Shown here one piece after another: positions 15,571 through 23,508 of a DNA stretch of 64,000 nt (position 1 is its first letter; the number at the start of each line of letters is the position of its first letter). Both the position numbers and the translations under genes were made by a program. The stretch spans positions 186,001 to 250,000 of the forward strand of contig CAKPAW010000001.1 in the NCBI GenBank assembly GCA_934133165.1. The letters are read 5' to 3'. The stretch comes from an uncultured Clostridia bacterium. GTDB taxonomy: Bacteria; Bacillota; Clostridia; TANB77; CAG-508. The notes under the pieces are model-generated. The model was not told the DNA's origin. It saw nothing but the letters and a program-made list of their open reading frames with translations, and did not search any database.

Positions 15571-17329
15571 ACTCTAAAATTGCTTTTATACGTCTTACCC
15601 CTGCTGAACTTGCTTCTTCTTTTTTAATTTTGAAATGTCCTAATTCTGATGTATTTTTTACGTGAGGTCCTCCACATAATTCTTTAGATACATTTCCTAT
15701 TGTATATACTGTAACTATATCTGGATATTTTTCTATAAACATACATTCTGCTCCAGATTTTACAGCCTCTTCTTTGCTCATTTCTTCTACTGTAACAGGT
15801 AAAGCCTCTTTTATCCATTCATTTACTAAATCTTCTGCTTTTTGTTTTTCTTCGTCTGTTAATTTATGGTCGCAGTTAAAGTCAAATCTCATTCTTTCAT
15901 CTGTTATATTTGAACCTCTTTGGTGTGTATCTTTTCCTATTACTTGTTTTAATGCTGAATTTAAAAGGTGTGTTGCTGTATGATATCTTGTTTCTATTTC
16001 ACTATCTCCTGCTAAACCGCCTTTAAATTTTTGTTCTGAACCAGCTCTTGATTTTTCTTGATGTTCTTTGAATTTTTGATTAAATCCTTCTTCATCAACT
16101 TTTATTCCTTTTTCGTTTGCAAGTTCCACTGTTAATTCTAATGGGAATCCATAAGTATCATATAATTTAAATGCTAAATCTTTATCTAACATGTTTTCGT
16201 TTAAGTGAGAAACTATTTTTTCAAATTCTCTTAGACCTTTCTCTAATGTTTTGTTAAATTTGTTAAGTTCATTTGTTAATACATCTAAAACTACTTCTTT
16301 ATTATCTGTTAATTCTTTGTAGTAATCTTTATATTTATCAATAATCATACTTGCTAATTCTCTTTCAAATCCACTATTTAAGTCGATTTCTATTTTTTTA
16401 GCGTGTCTAATCATTCTACGAATTAATCTTCTTAAAATATAACCTTGATCTGTATTTGAAGGTTTTATTCCTGAATAATCTGCACTAATAAATACTGCTG
16501 TTCTAATGTGGTCTGCAATTATTCTTATACTTTCTGGATTTTCTTTATAAGTTGTATTTGACTTTTCTTCAATTCTATCTATTACATCTTTCCAAATTGA
16601 TGTTAAGTAATTATCATCTACACCTTCTAATATTGCAACTGTTCTTTCAACACCCATTCCTGTATCTACATTTTTCTTTGGAAGTTCAGAAATTGTACCA
16701 TCTAAATGTTTTTCATATTGCATAAATACATTGTTCCAAATTTCTACCCATCTTTCATCTTCTGGGTCATGTTTTACTGGAACTGGATCATCTGATCTCC
16801 AATAAAATATTTCTGTATCTGGTCCACATGGTCCTGCTTCTCCAGCAATCCAAAAGTTATTATCTTTATCTAAATAACTAATTCTTTCTTCTGGAATACC
16901 CATTTCTTTCCAAACTGATGCAGACTCTTCATCTCTAGGAATTAAATCGTCACCTTTAAATACTGTTACTGCTAATTTTTCTACTGGAATGTTTAATACT
17001 TTAGTTAAAAATTCAAAACTCCATGAAATAGCTTCTTTTTTGAAGTAATCTCCTAAACTCCAGTTTCCAAGCATTTCAAAAAATGTGTGGTGAGTCTTAT
17101 CTCCTATTCCTTCTAAATCTGTTAATCTTACACATTTTTGAACATCTGTAAGTCTCGTTCCTAATGGATGGGGTTGTCCCATTAAATATGGTACAAGTGG
17201 TTGCATTCCTGCTGTATTAAATAATACACTTGGATCATTTTCTGGTATTAATGGTGCACTTGGTATTATTTTGTGTCCTTTACTTTCAAAAAATTTTAAA
17301 TATTTATCTTTTAAGTCTACTTTTTTCAT
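15569..17329 (-). CDS. alaS: Alanyl-tRNA synthetase, compact form
   Basis: 586 aa from ATG 17329 (GGAGAGAG just upstream). The class II core is clear: KKVDLKDKYLKFFESKGH, NTAGMQPLVPYLMGQPHPLG, FFEMLGNWSLGDYFKKEA, and GMGVERTVAILEG. The editing domain has HTATHLL (from residue 450) and CGGPH (552-556). It is about 300 residues shorter than the usual 870-880. The beta-barrel segment that normally precedes the editing HxxxH is missing and the protein ends right after the editing domain, so the C-Ala domain is also absent. This architecture recalls AlaRS of candidate-phyla bacteria and some reduced genomes. The ends look intact, not truncated. Confidence 0.92.
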   Translation of the reverse strand: MKKVDLKDKYLKFFESKGHKIIPSAPLIPENDPSVLFNTAGMQPLVPYLMGQPHPLGTRLTDVQKCVRLTDLEGIGDKTHHTFFEMLGNWSLGDYFKKEAISWSFEFLTKVLNIPVEKLAVTVFKGDDLIPRDEESASVWKEMGIPEERISYLDKDNNFWIAGEAGPCGPDTEIFYWRSDDPVPVKHDPEDERWVEIWNNVFMQYEKHLDGTISELPKKNVDTGMGVERTVAILEGVDDNYLTSIWKDVIDRIEEKSNTTYKENPESIRIIADHIRTAVFISADYSGIKPSNTDQGYILRRLIRRMIRHAKKIEIDLNSGFERELASMIIDKYKDYYKELTDNKEVVLDVLTNELNKFNKTLEKGLREFEKIVSHLNENMLDKDLAFKLYDTYGFPLELTVELANEKGIKVDEEGFNQKFKEHQEKSRAGSEQKFKGGLAGDSEIETRYHTATHLLNSALKQVIGKDTHQRGSNITDERMRFDFNCDHKLTDEEKQKAEDLVNEWIKEALPVTVEEMSKEEAVKSGAECMFIEKYPDIVTVYTIGNVSKELCGGPHVKNTSELGHFKIKKEEASSAGVRRIKAILE

Positions 17330-17438
17330 TCTTCTCTCTCCTATCTTTATAAATGAATTATTATTTAACAATACATCAATTTATTAGCAATATCGCTAAA
17401 TTCTCTTTTTAATGTGTCTAATTATATACTAATTTTAT

Positions 17439-18782
17439 TTAACTTTCAACACCTATTAGTTCTAAATTTTTCACTTTTTCTATTTTGGCTTTTGATATCG
17501 TATTTTCTATTGGCTTATATGGAATTTTTACTAATTTATAATTTGTTGTATGCCCTTTAATGTAGTTTCCTTCTTTTTCTTCCCATAATACTTCTAATTC
17601 TTTTCCAATTTCTTCTTCATTATACTTAATTTCATTATTATGTGATAATTCTATCAATTTTGCACTTCTTTGTTCTTTTATGTTTCCGTCTATCTGATTT
17701 GGCATCACAGCTGCCTTTGTTCCTTTTCTTGGAGAATATTTAAAAATATGCATTTGGTAAAAGTTAATTTCTTTTAAAAACTCATATGTTTTATTAAATT
17801 CTTCATCTGTTTCTCCTGGAAAACCTACTATTATATCTGTTGTTAGCGCAACATTTGGATACGCTTTTCTTAATAGTTCTGTACACTTTTTAAATTCTTC
17901 GGTAGTATATCTTCTATTCATTCTTTTTAATGTTTCATCACATCCACTTTGTAATGATAAGTGAAAATGGTCACATATTTTTTCTAGTTTTGTTAATCTT
18001 TCTAAAAATTCTTCTGTAATTAAAGTTGGTTCTAGTGAACCTAATCTAATTCTTTCAATTCCATCTATTTTGTTTATTTCTTCCAATAAATCTATAAGTT
18101 GCGTATGTGGTTTAAAATCTTTACCATATGAAGCTACATGTATTCCTGTAATTACAACTTCTTTAATTCCTTTTTGTGCAATAGTTTTTATTTCCTCTAC
18201 TACATTTTGAATTTTTCTACTTCTTATATGCCCTCTTGCATATGGAATTATGCAATATGAACAAAATCTATCACATCCATCTTGTACTTTTATAACCGCT
18301 CTAGTCTTTTCAGTATAATCTGTAACTCCAAAATCTAAAAATTCTTTTTGATACATTACATCTGTTACTTTTGTTTCTTTTATGTTATTATCATTTTCTG
18401 TTTTTGACGCAAAAGGGACAGATGACGCAAAATGAAACGTCCCCAATGAGTCAACTAAATCTGCTATCTTATTTTTTTCGTTTGTTCCATATATTAGGTC
18501 TATTTCTGGTATTTTTTCTAATTCTTCTTTTGCCACTTGTGCATAACATCCACAAGCTACTATTATAGAATTTGGATTTAATTCTTTTGCACGTCTTAGC
18601 ATTTGCCTTGATTTTCTATCTGCCATATTTGTTACTGTACATGTATTTATTATGTATATATCCGCTACTTCGTTAAATTCTTTTATTGTATATTTCTTTT
18701 TTAAAAATTGTTCTATCATTGCATTTGTTTCGTACTGATTTACTTTACAACCCAAAGTACAAAAAGCTACTGTTTTTTTCAT
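17439..18782 (-). CDS. mtaB: tRNA t6A37 methylthiotransferase MtaB, with an in-frame repeat insertion
   Basis: 447 aa. The UPF0004 domain has CTLGCKVNQYE, Cys in NTCTVT and CGCYAQ (cluster ligands Cys8, 48 and about 78). The radical SAM cluster motif is CDRFCSYC, followed by IIPYARGHIRSR. The C-terminal 60 residues fit a TRAM domain. MtaB adds a methylthio group to t6A at position 37 of ANN-decoding tRNAs. Residues 113-127 (LGTFHFASSVPFASK) are encoded by a GGGGAC...GTCCC palindromic repeat and look like an insertion into a loop between domains, which leaves the frame open. Confidence 0.92.
   Translation of the reverse strand: MKKTVAFCTLGCKVNQYETNAMIEQFLKKKYTIKEFNEVADIYIINTCTVTNMADRKSRQMLRRAKELNPNSIIVACGCYAQVAKEELEKIPEIDLIYGTNEKNKIADLVDSLGTFHFASSVPFASKTENDNNIKETKVTDVMYQKEFLDFGVTDYTEKTRAVIKVQDGCDRFCSYCIIPYARGHIRSRKIQNVVEEIKTIAQKGIKEVVITGIHVASYGKDFKPHTQLIDLLEEINKIDGIERIRLGSLEPTLITEEFLERLTKLEKICDHFHLSLQSGCDETLKRMNRRYTTEEFKKCTELLRKAYPNVALTTDIIVGFPGETDEEFNKTYEFLKEINFYQMHIFKYSPRKGTKAAVMPNQIDGNIKEQRSAKLIELSHNNEIKYNEEEIGKELEVLWEEKEGNYIKGHTTNYKLVKIPYKPIENTISKAKIEKVKNLELIGVES
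18405..18446. repeat. GGGAC-type repeat inside the mtaB coding region
   Basis: Contains GACGCAAAAGGGACAGATGA, then GACGCAAAA again and ACGTCCCC. It shares GCAAAAGGG-CAGA with the palindrome at 27012-27089. It adds about 14 codons to mtaB without breaking the frame. Confidence 0.65.
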
Positions 18783-19008
18783 GTTTATTCCTCATTTCTT
18801 TTTTATTCGATTTATTTTATCATATTTAAACTGCTTTTTAAAGTATATATTTTGAATTTCTAATAACATTTTCTAAAGGTCAATTAAAAAAGTAAATTCT
18901 ATTTGATTAAAGTACAATATAAATAAGTTTTACATTATATCTTATTGTAAGATTAAATTATAGTGATATAATTAAAGAGTAGATGTTTCTTGGGAAAGAA
19001 GGTTAATT
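18783..19008. other. AT-rich spacer between mtaB and an IS30 remnant
   Basis: I see no gene, tRNA or convincing terminator here; probable mtaB promoter region. Confidence 0.5.
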
Positions 19009-19391
19009 ATGGGTTTTAATAGTAAACATCTTTCTTTAGAAGATAGAAAAATTATGAATATTCTTTGAAAAATTCCAGACAAGGTGTTAATTTAAATACA
19101 ACTGAACTTTTTTAATTAGCACATATAATATGCCCTTTAATCAAACAAGGACAGTCAATTTACATAATTTTACAAAATCATAAAGAAATTACACAATGTG
19201 AGAAAACAATTTATACATACATTGAAATGGGATTATTTAAAGACTGGGGTGTTACTAATATTGACTTAAGAAGAAAAGTAGTAAGAAAAATTTCAAGGAA
19301 AATATTGTGATGCGCAAATGTCAAGCCAGAAACCACATGTAGAAAACAATCATGAGTTCATACGAGATATTATATTGAAGAAAAAATCTAT
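19009..19391 (+). pseudogene. Degenerate IS30-family transposase fragment
   Basis: Pieces in several frames read SKHLSLEDRKIIMN-like (from ATG 19009), CPLIKQGQSIYIILQNHKE, KTIYTYIEMGLFKDWGVTNI and KPHVENNHEFIRDII. These follow the order of an IS30-type transposase: N-terminal HTH, then linker, then the start of the DDE domain. Stops and frameshifts occur about every 60-100 nt, and the DDE catalytic part is missing. I could not define terminal inverted repeats, so this is an old relic. Confidence 0.65.
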
Positions 19392-19392
19392 G

Positions 19393-19557
19393 TCAGGATT
19401 CCTTCTTTTTGGTCATTTTATCCATTTGACTTGCTTTATCTTTTTGTTTTTCTAATGTAAGCCATGAAAAATATGATGACACAAACTCTCCATATTTTGT
19501 TGTATCTTCATCTAAATTTTCTATATTTTCTGAGCCTTTTATCTTATCAAAATTCAT
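19393..19557 (-). CDS. Small hypothetical protein
   Basis: 54 aa from ATG 19557, which has GAGGGAG at about 11 nt; a GTG 18 nt upstream overlaps that site. MNFDKIKGSENIENLDEDTT, then an aromatic helix, then a Lys-rich end (KKKES). It sits against the transposase relic and no family is recognised. Coding status is uncertain, though the start signals are reasonable. Confidence 0.4.
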   Translation of the reverse strand: MNFDKIKGSENIENLDEDTTKYGEFVSSYFSWLTLEKQKDKASQMDKMTKKKES

Positions 19558-19698
19558 AAAAATATACTCCCTCACTTTATAAGAAATAATCTTATATTTA
19601 TACTATTTTTATTTTGTTAAATCATATATATTCTTATCTTATATTTTACATATTTCCCATTTTTATTCCTAATTTTTATTATCTGATTTATTTTGACA

Positions 19699-19738
19699 CA
19701 AAATATTCCACACATAATATTTATGTGCGGAATATTTT
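19699..19738 (-). terminator. Terminator after the 59-aa gene
   Basis: Long stem AAAATATTCCGCACATAA / TTATGTGTGGAATATTTT on the minus strand, one mismatch, very short loop. Confidence 0.75.
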
Positions 19739-19740
19739 AA

Positions 19741-19920
19741 TTATTCACTTAATTCTTTTATTTTCTTCTTAATCTCCTTTGCAATTTTTACATTTGGACA
19801 TTCTACATATAATCCAACTTCTTCATTATAATTGACTTTTAAATTTAATTTTTTAACATATTCAATCAATTTACTGGTTTTGTTAGCTTCAATGTCATTT
19901 CCCACGAGAACTGTCTGCAT
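19741..19920 (-). CDS. Small hypothetical protein, 59 aa
   Basis: Reads MQTVLVGNDIEANKTSKLIE then a Lys-rich helical end (AKEIKKKIKELSE). The ribosome site GGAGG is 7 nt before ATG 19920 and a strong terminator follows the stop, so it has the signals of a real gene despite its size. The predicted pattern is beta-alpha-beta-alpha with no signal peptide. I do not recognise it. Confidence 0.55.
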   Translation of the reverse strand: MQTVLVGNDIEANKTSKLIEYVKKLNLKVNYNEEVGLYVECPNVKIAKEIKKKIKELSE

Positions 19921-20013
19921 AGGTTTTCCTCCATATTTATCGACTCATTTATAGTTACATAAATATTATAACATCTTTTATGTATTTTTTCTACATTTTT
20001 TCATTTTTTTCCA

Positions 20014-20042
20014 GTTTATTTTTATTTTTTTTGAACATTCTA
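20014..20042 (+). promoter_or_regulatory. Sigma-G-type promoter for SASP gene 1
   Basis: GTTTA, 17 nt, CATTCTA. The same pair at the same spacing, with the same CCA in front, precedes SASP gene 2. Forespore sigma-G promoters have GNATR-N17/18-CATNNTA-like sequences. Confidence 0.65.
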
Positions 20043-20106
20043 TATATTGAAAAACATTAAATTGTTTTTTAAGAAAATTTAATTCTTATTTTAGGAGGTG
20101 AAAAAA

Positions 20107-20307
20107 ATGACAAACTCAAATTATAAAGTAGTTCCAGGAGCTAGTGAAGCTTTAAACAAATTCAAATATGAAGTAGCTTCAGAAGTTGGTGTAAACTTAA
20201 AACAAGGATACAATGGAGATATATCTGCAAGAGATGCTGGTAGAATCGGTGGAAACATGGTTAAAAAATTAATAGAAACAGCTGAAAGACAAATGGCTAA
20301 CAAATAG
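20107..20307 (+). CDS. Alpha/beta-type small acid-soluble spore protein 1
   Basis: 66 aa from ATG 20107 (AGGAGGTG 5-12 nt upstream; a GTG at 20098 is part of that site). It carries the family signature: ALNKFKYEVASEVGV with the Glu-Val/Ala germination protease cut region, and DISARDAGRIGGNMVKKLIE. These proteins coat spore DNA, protect it from UV and heat, and are degraded on germination. It has its own sigma-G-type promoter and terminator, hence is monocistronic and forespore-specific. Confidence 0.95.
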   Translation: MTNSNYKVVPGASEALNKFKYEVASEVGVNLKQGYNGDISARDAGRIGGNMVKKLIETAERQMANK

Positions 20308-20363
20308 TTAATTTTATTAAATTTAAGTACAGGAGTTTATTTTTTGCCTTTATACATAAAGTT

Positions 20364-20390
20364 AAAGACAGGAAATAAATTCCTGTCTTT
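20364..20390 (+). terminator. Terminator after SASP gene 1
   Basis: AAAGACAGGAA / TTCCTGTCTTT with 5-nt loop and T tail. Confidence 0.85.
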
Positions 20391-20407
20391 TTTTATTTGT
20401 TTTTAGG

Positions 20408-20689
20408 TTAGAATTTAATCTTTTGGTCATTAAAATATAGGTTAATATTTTTATAACCGATTTTTTCTAATTCTTTGGCAACTTCAGTCATGCTACTTAA
20501 GCGCACTCCAGGACCTGCTGTTAATCTTCTTCCATTACTTAAGATAAAGGATGTTTTGGTCTCCTCTAAATTGACCATAATCCTTCCATCATCTTTAATT
20601 GTAACATTTGGCCGAACTCCTAATAGATAACCTTCAATTACCTTTGGTGTTCTACTTGTTATTACGATACCTACTTTTTTAAATTCCAT
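20408..20689 (-). CDS. Hypothetical protein between the two SASP genes
   Basis: 93 aa, opening MEFKKVGIVITSRTPKVIEG. Mostly beta-strand prediction with a C-terminal alpha/beta end (AKELEKIGYKNINLYFND). No membrane segment or signal peptide. Ribosome site GGAGG 7 nt before the ATG. It is on the opposite strand to its SASP neighbours. I do not recognise a family; co-location with spore genes may be chance. Confidence 0.6.
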   Translation of the reverse strand: MEFKKVGIVITSRTPKVIEGYLLGVRPNVTIKDDGRIMVNLEETKTSFILSNGRRLTAGPGVRLSSMTEVAKELEKIGYKNINLYFNDQKIKF

Positions 20690-20822
20690 AGTTTGCCTCC
20701 TTTTTTAATAAAAAACGAATGCTTTAAAGTTATTTTTGTAGATATTATGTTACCATATTTTTATTTAATTGTTAACTATTTACTTTTTTATTATTTTTTA
20801 TTCAAATTTGATAATTTTTCCA

Positions 20823-20851
20823 GTTTATTTTGTCTAATTATGAGCATTCTA
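20823..20851 (+). promoter_or_regulatory. Sigma-G-type promoter for SASP gene 2
   Basis: GTTTA, 17 nt, CATTCTA, identical boxes and spacing to those at 20014-20042 although the spacers differ. Confidence 0.65.
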
Positions 20852-20901
20852 ATAATGAAAATAAAATTTTCAAATTTTAAATTTTCAGGAGGTGAAAAAA
20901 A

Positions 20902-21096
20902 ATGACAAATTCAAATTCAAAAGTAGTTCCAGAAGCTAAAGAAGCTTTAAACAAATTCAAACATGAAGTTGCTTCAGAAGTTGGTGTAAATTTAAAAGAT
21001 GGATATAACGGAAATATATCTGCAAGAGACGCTGGTAGAATCGGTGGAAACATGGTTAAAAAATTAATCGAGCAAGCTGAAAATCAAATGAAATAA
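20902..21096 (+). CDS. Alpha/beta-type small acid-soluble spore protein 2
   Basis: 64 aa, 85-90% identical by eye to SASP 1: EALNKFKHEVASEVGVNLKD, then NISARDAGRIGGNMVKKLIE. AGGAGGTG precedes the ATG. It is probably a tandem duplicate of SASP 1 with an insertion of the 93-aa gene between them. Same DNA-protecting role in the spore core. Confidence 0.95.
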   Translation: MTNSNSKVVPEAKEALNKFKHEVASEVGVNLKDGYNGNISARDAGRIGGNMVKKLIEQAENQMK

Positions 21097-21108
21097 TTTA
21101 TACAAAGT

Positions 21109-21143
21109 AAAATTGGAATAAGGATCAACCCTATTCCAATTTT
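21109..21143 (+). terminator. Terminator after SASP gene 2
   Basis: AAAATTGGAATA / TATTCCAATTTT, loop AGGATCAACCC, T-rich tail. Confidence 0.8.
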
Positions 21144-21223
21144 TATTTTATGTTCAATATCTAATATTTAAATTAGCAATATTAAACAATTTTCTAATTT
21201 CTAATTTAACATTTTTATTTTTA

Positions 21224-21760
21224 CTAAGCTTCTGGTTCTACTAGACCAAAATTTTTACTATCTTTTAAACGATAAATTACATTTACTTTTCCAGTATCTA
21301 TGTTTATAAATACTAGGAAATTATTTTTTGGTTTTCCTTGTAATTCTAATTTAGCATCTTCCGGTGCCATTGGTTTTATATCATAGTAAATAGTTTTTAT
21401 AATTTCGTCTTCTATTTCATGAACTTCTTCACTATTTGCAACAGTTTCTTTCATTCTTATAGATTCTGTCATATTTTGTTTATCCTTTTTAGTTTTCATT
21501 TTGCGAATTTGACCTTCTAAAATGTCTATGTCTTTATCTATAGAAGCATATAAATCACGATGTGCTGTAACTGCTCTAAATGTTTCTCCTTCTACTTTAA
21601 CATGTAACTCGGCAACTTGTTCATTACCTTCTGTTTTAATTGTAGCAAGTACTTCAAATTCTTCTCCAAAATACTTAACTAATCTTTCCATTTTTTTCTC
21701 GATATAATCTTTAATAGATTCTGTCGCTTTTAAATCTTTTCCTGTAATTTTTATGTTCAT
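21224..21760 (-). CDS. hpf: Ribosome hibernation-promoting factor, long form
   Basis: 178 aa from ATG 21760 (AAAGGAGC 8 nt upstream). The N-terminal S30AE domain is MNIKITGKDLKATESIKDYI...; an acidic linker with Glu-Val-His-Glu-Ile-Glu follows at about residues 105-120. The C-terminal dimerisation domain shows KTIYYDIKPMAPEDAKLELQ and NVIYRLKDSKNFGLVEPEA. Long HPF makes inactive 100S ribosome dimers in stationary phase. Length fits the family. Confidence 0.93.
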   Translation of the reverse strand: MNIKITGKDLKATESIKDYIEKKMERLVKYFGEEFEVLATIKTEGNEQVAELHVKVEGETFRAVTAHRDLYASIDKDIDILEGQIRKMKTKKDKQNMTESIRMKETVANSEEVHEIEDEIIKTIYYDIKPMAPEDAKLELQGKPKNNFLVFINIDTGKVNVIYRLKDSKNFGLVEPEA

Positions 21761-21908
21761 AAAAATCGCTCCTTTCATACTTGTTCTTTTGTTACTTTGT
21801 GTATATGTTTATTATACCTTGTTTATTGTATTTTTTCAAATATTTTTACAATTTTTTCATAATTTTCTTAATTTTGTGAAATTTTTATAAACTTTTATCA
21901 TATAAGAC

Positions 21909-21937
21909 TTGCAAAAAGTACATTTTTATGATAAAAT
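21909..21937 (+). promoter_or_regulatory. Sigma-A-type promoter for rpsT
   Basis: TTGCAA, 17 nt, TAAAAT, about 45 nt before the rpsT start. Confidence 0.6.
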
Positions 21938-21982
21938 TTTATCTGCTATATATGAAAAGTAACTTAAAGGGAGGTGCAAAAT

Positions 21983-22249
21983 ATGCCAAATATTAAATCA
22001 GCTATTAAAAGAACTAAAGTTATCGAAAAGAAGACAATGCAAAATAATATGATTAAATCAGCTTACAAAACAGCTGTTAAAAAATTCGAACAAGCTGTAG
22101 CAGAAGGTAAAGTAGAAGAAGCTACTAAATTATTCTCAGAAGCTACTAAAAAAGTTGATCAAGCTTGCACAAAAGGTGTAATAGTAAAAAATACAGCTGC
22201 TAGAAAAAAATCAGGTATGGCTAAAAAATTAAACGCTATAAAAGCATAG
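21983..22249 (+). CDS. rpsT: 30S ribosomal protein S20
   Basis: 88 aa from ATG 21983 (AAGGGAGGTG upstream; a GTG 9 nt earlier is inside that site). MPNIKSAIKRTKVIEKKTMQ is the S20 start, followed by the Lys/Ala-rich three-helix body and the end AARKKSGMAKKLNAIKA. S20 binds 16S rRNA early in 30S assembly. Monocistronic. Confidence 0.95.
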   Translation: MPNIKSAIKRTKVIEKKTMQNNMIKSAYKTAVKKFEQAVAEGKVEEATKLFSEATKKVDQACTKGVIVKNTAARKKSGMAKKLNAIKA

Positions 22250-22303
22250 TTAAAATAAAAAATTGTGCACAGTTTTTTATTATGTTTTAAGATTTTCGAG
22301 CAA

Positions 22304-22332
22304 AAGAGCATGGATTATAAATTCATGTTCTT
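22304..22332 (+). terminator. Possible terminator after rpsT
   Basis: AAGAGCATG / CATGTTCTT with an 11-nt loop and TTTTTG tail. Confidence 0.6.
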
Positions 22333-22486
22333 TTTTGTATGCTATATTCGGTATAATAAACGGCTAATTTATCATAGCATTCGAAAACTTTAGTAGTTAA
22401 ACATTCTTGGTATAAATTACCTTTGATTTTCATGTATATTTTATGATAAACTTAATATAGATGAATAAGAAAGTTGAGGTTATTAT

Positions 22487-22747
22487 ATGAATATAATTAA
22501 TACTTTAGTTAATAAAATTAAAAATTTAGATTGTAAAACAAAGAAAATTATGCGTATAGGATTAATAGTTTCATTTGTTTTATGCTTAATTTCAGCTTTT
22601 TCTCTTTTTACATATGAAACTTTTTATAGTATTCCTACTTTGTTTTATATTGGCATTTCATTATTTAGAACTAGTTTAATGTTCGCTTGTAGTTTTCTTA
22701 TTTGTGGAATTAGTTTTGACACAATTAAGAATGAAATTGGATTATAA
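22487..22747 (+). CDS. Small membrane protein, two helices
   Basis: 86 aa, opening MNIINTLVNKIKNLDCKTKK. A basic N-terminus is followed by hydrophobic helices at about residues 22-42 and 50-75, then GISFDTIKNEIGL. GAGG lies about 8 nt before the ATG. The stop overlaps by 6 nt the end of the convergent pilin-like gene. No family recognised. Confidence 0.6.
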   Translation: MNIINTLVNKIKNLDCKTKKIMRIGLIVSFVLCLISAFSLFTYETFYSIPTLFYIGISLFRTSLMFACSFLICGISFDTIKNEIGL

Positions 22748-23092
22748 ACATAATATTATAAATTTATTTCCTTTATATGCTACTTGTTCATGTCCATCTC
22801 CATTGTTTAAGAAATCCTCTAATCCGTCATTTTCTATATTTGAACTTAAATATTCTGCTAGTCTTTGTCCTGAACCTGCATCTTTATCTATTCTTAAACT
22901 AGCCATATACATTCCCATTTCTTCATTTGCTGTTGCCTCTTCTGTTTGCGTAGCTGCTCTTTTTGCTTTTGCTACTAGTCCGTTTTCTCCTAGAATTATA
23001 CTGATACTTATTCCTGCTAGTATTATTAAAACTACAATAGTTATAACTAGTTCTATAAGTGTAATTCCGTTATTTTTTTCTTTTTTCCTCAT
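22742..23092 (-). CDS. Orphan type IV pilin-like protein
   Basis: 116 aa. The leader MRKKEKNNGITLIELVITIV has the canonical Gly cleavage site and Glu at +5, unlike the Ala-5 pilins elsewhere in the window. A hydrophobic helix (to about 33) is followed by LGENGLVAKAKRAATQTEEA and a short globular part with SGQRLAEYLSSNIENDGLED. Small size suggests a minor or truncated pilin. AAGGAG precedes the ATG. It is alone, far from the pilus operon, but presumably uses the same prepilin peptidase. Confidence 0.78.
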   Translation of the reverse strand: MRKKEKNNGITLIELVITIVVLIILAGISISIILGENGLVAKAKRAATQTEEATANEEMGMYMASLRIDKDAGSGQRLAEYLSSNIENDGLEDFLNNGDGHEQVAYKGNKFIILCL

Positions 23093-23209
23093 TTGTTTAT
23101 CACTCCTTAAATTTAATTAACTGGTTTCATTATAATCTATTTTAGGGTATTTATAAATGTCTTATTTGCAAATACTTTTTATATTAAAATTTTTATTGGA
23201 GGTGATACT

Positions 23210-23410
23210 ATTTTAACTTTTAATATAGATGAATTATTAAAAAAGCAAAATAAGTCTAAATACTGGCTTTGCCACAAAATGGATATTACTACAAGAAATT
23301 TAAATAGAGTTATTAAAGGCGAAACAAATTCCATTTCATTTAAATATTTAGAAGATTTTTGCGAATATCTTGATTGTTCTTTAGATGAACTAATTACTAT
23401 AAAAAAGTAA
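23210..23410 (+). CDS. Small HTH (XRE-type) regulator with apparent ATT start
   Basis: 66 aa. After the start it reads LTFNIDELLKKQNKSKYWLC, then KMDITTRNLNRVIKGETNSI and LEDFCEYLDCSLDELITIKK: a complete small Cro/C1-type helix-turn-helix, with the family-typical ending (L.CsldEL). The ribosome site GGAGGTG (23198-23204) is 5 nt before an in-frame ATT at 23210. No ATG, GTG or TTG lies in frame until ATG 23279, which would delete the first helix. So initiation at ATT (as known for infC) is likely, unless there is a start-codon mutation. Confidence 0.6.
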   Translation: MLTFNIDELLKKQNKSKYWLCHKMDITTRNLNRVIKGETNSISFKYLEDFCEYLDCSLDELITIKK

Positions 23411-23421
23411 GCGTAAGCTTG

Positions 23422-23463
23422 AAAAAACTAGAGATTAGCTTTTATACTAATCTCTAGTTTTTT
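23422..23463. terminator. Bidirectional terminator between the HTH gene and gatB
   Basis: Perfect 17-bp stem AAAAAACTAGAGATTAG / CTAATCTCTAGTTTTTT with an 8-nt loop; T tails on both strands. Confidence 0.9.
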
Positions 23464-23508
23464 ATCTTTTATTTATTATATTTTTTAATTAAGATAAGCC
23501 TAATTATA

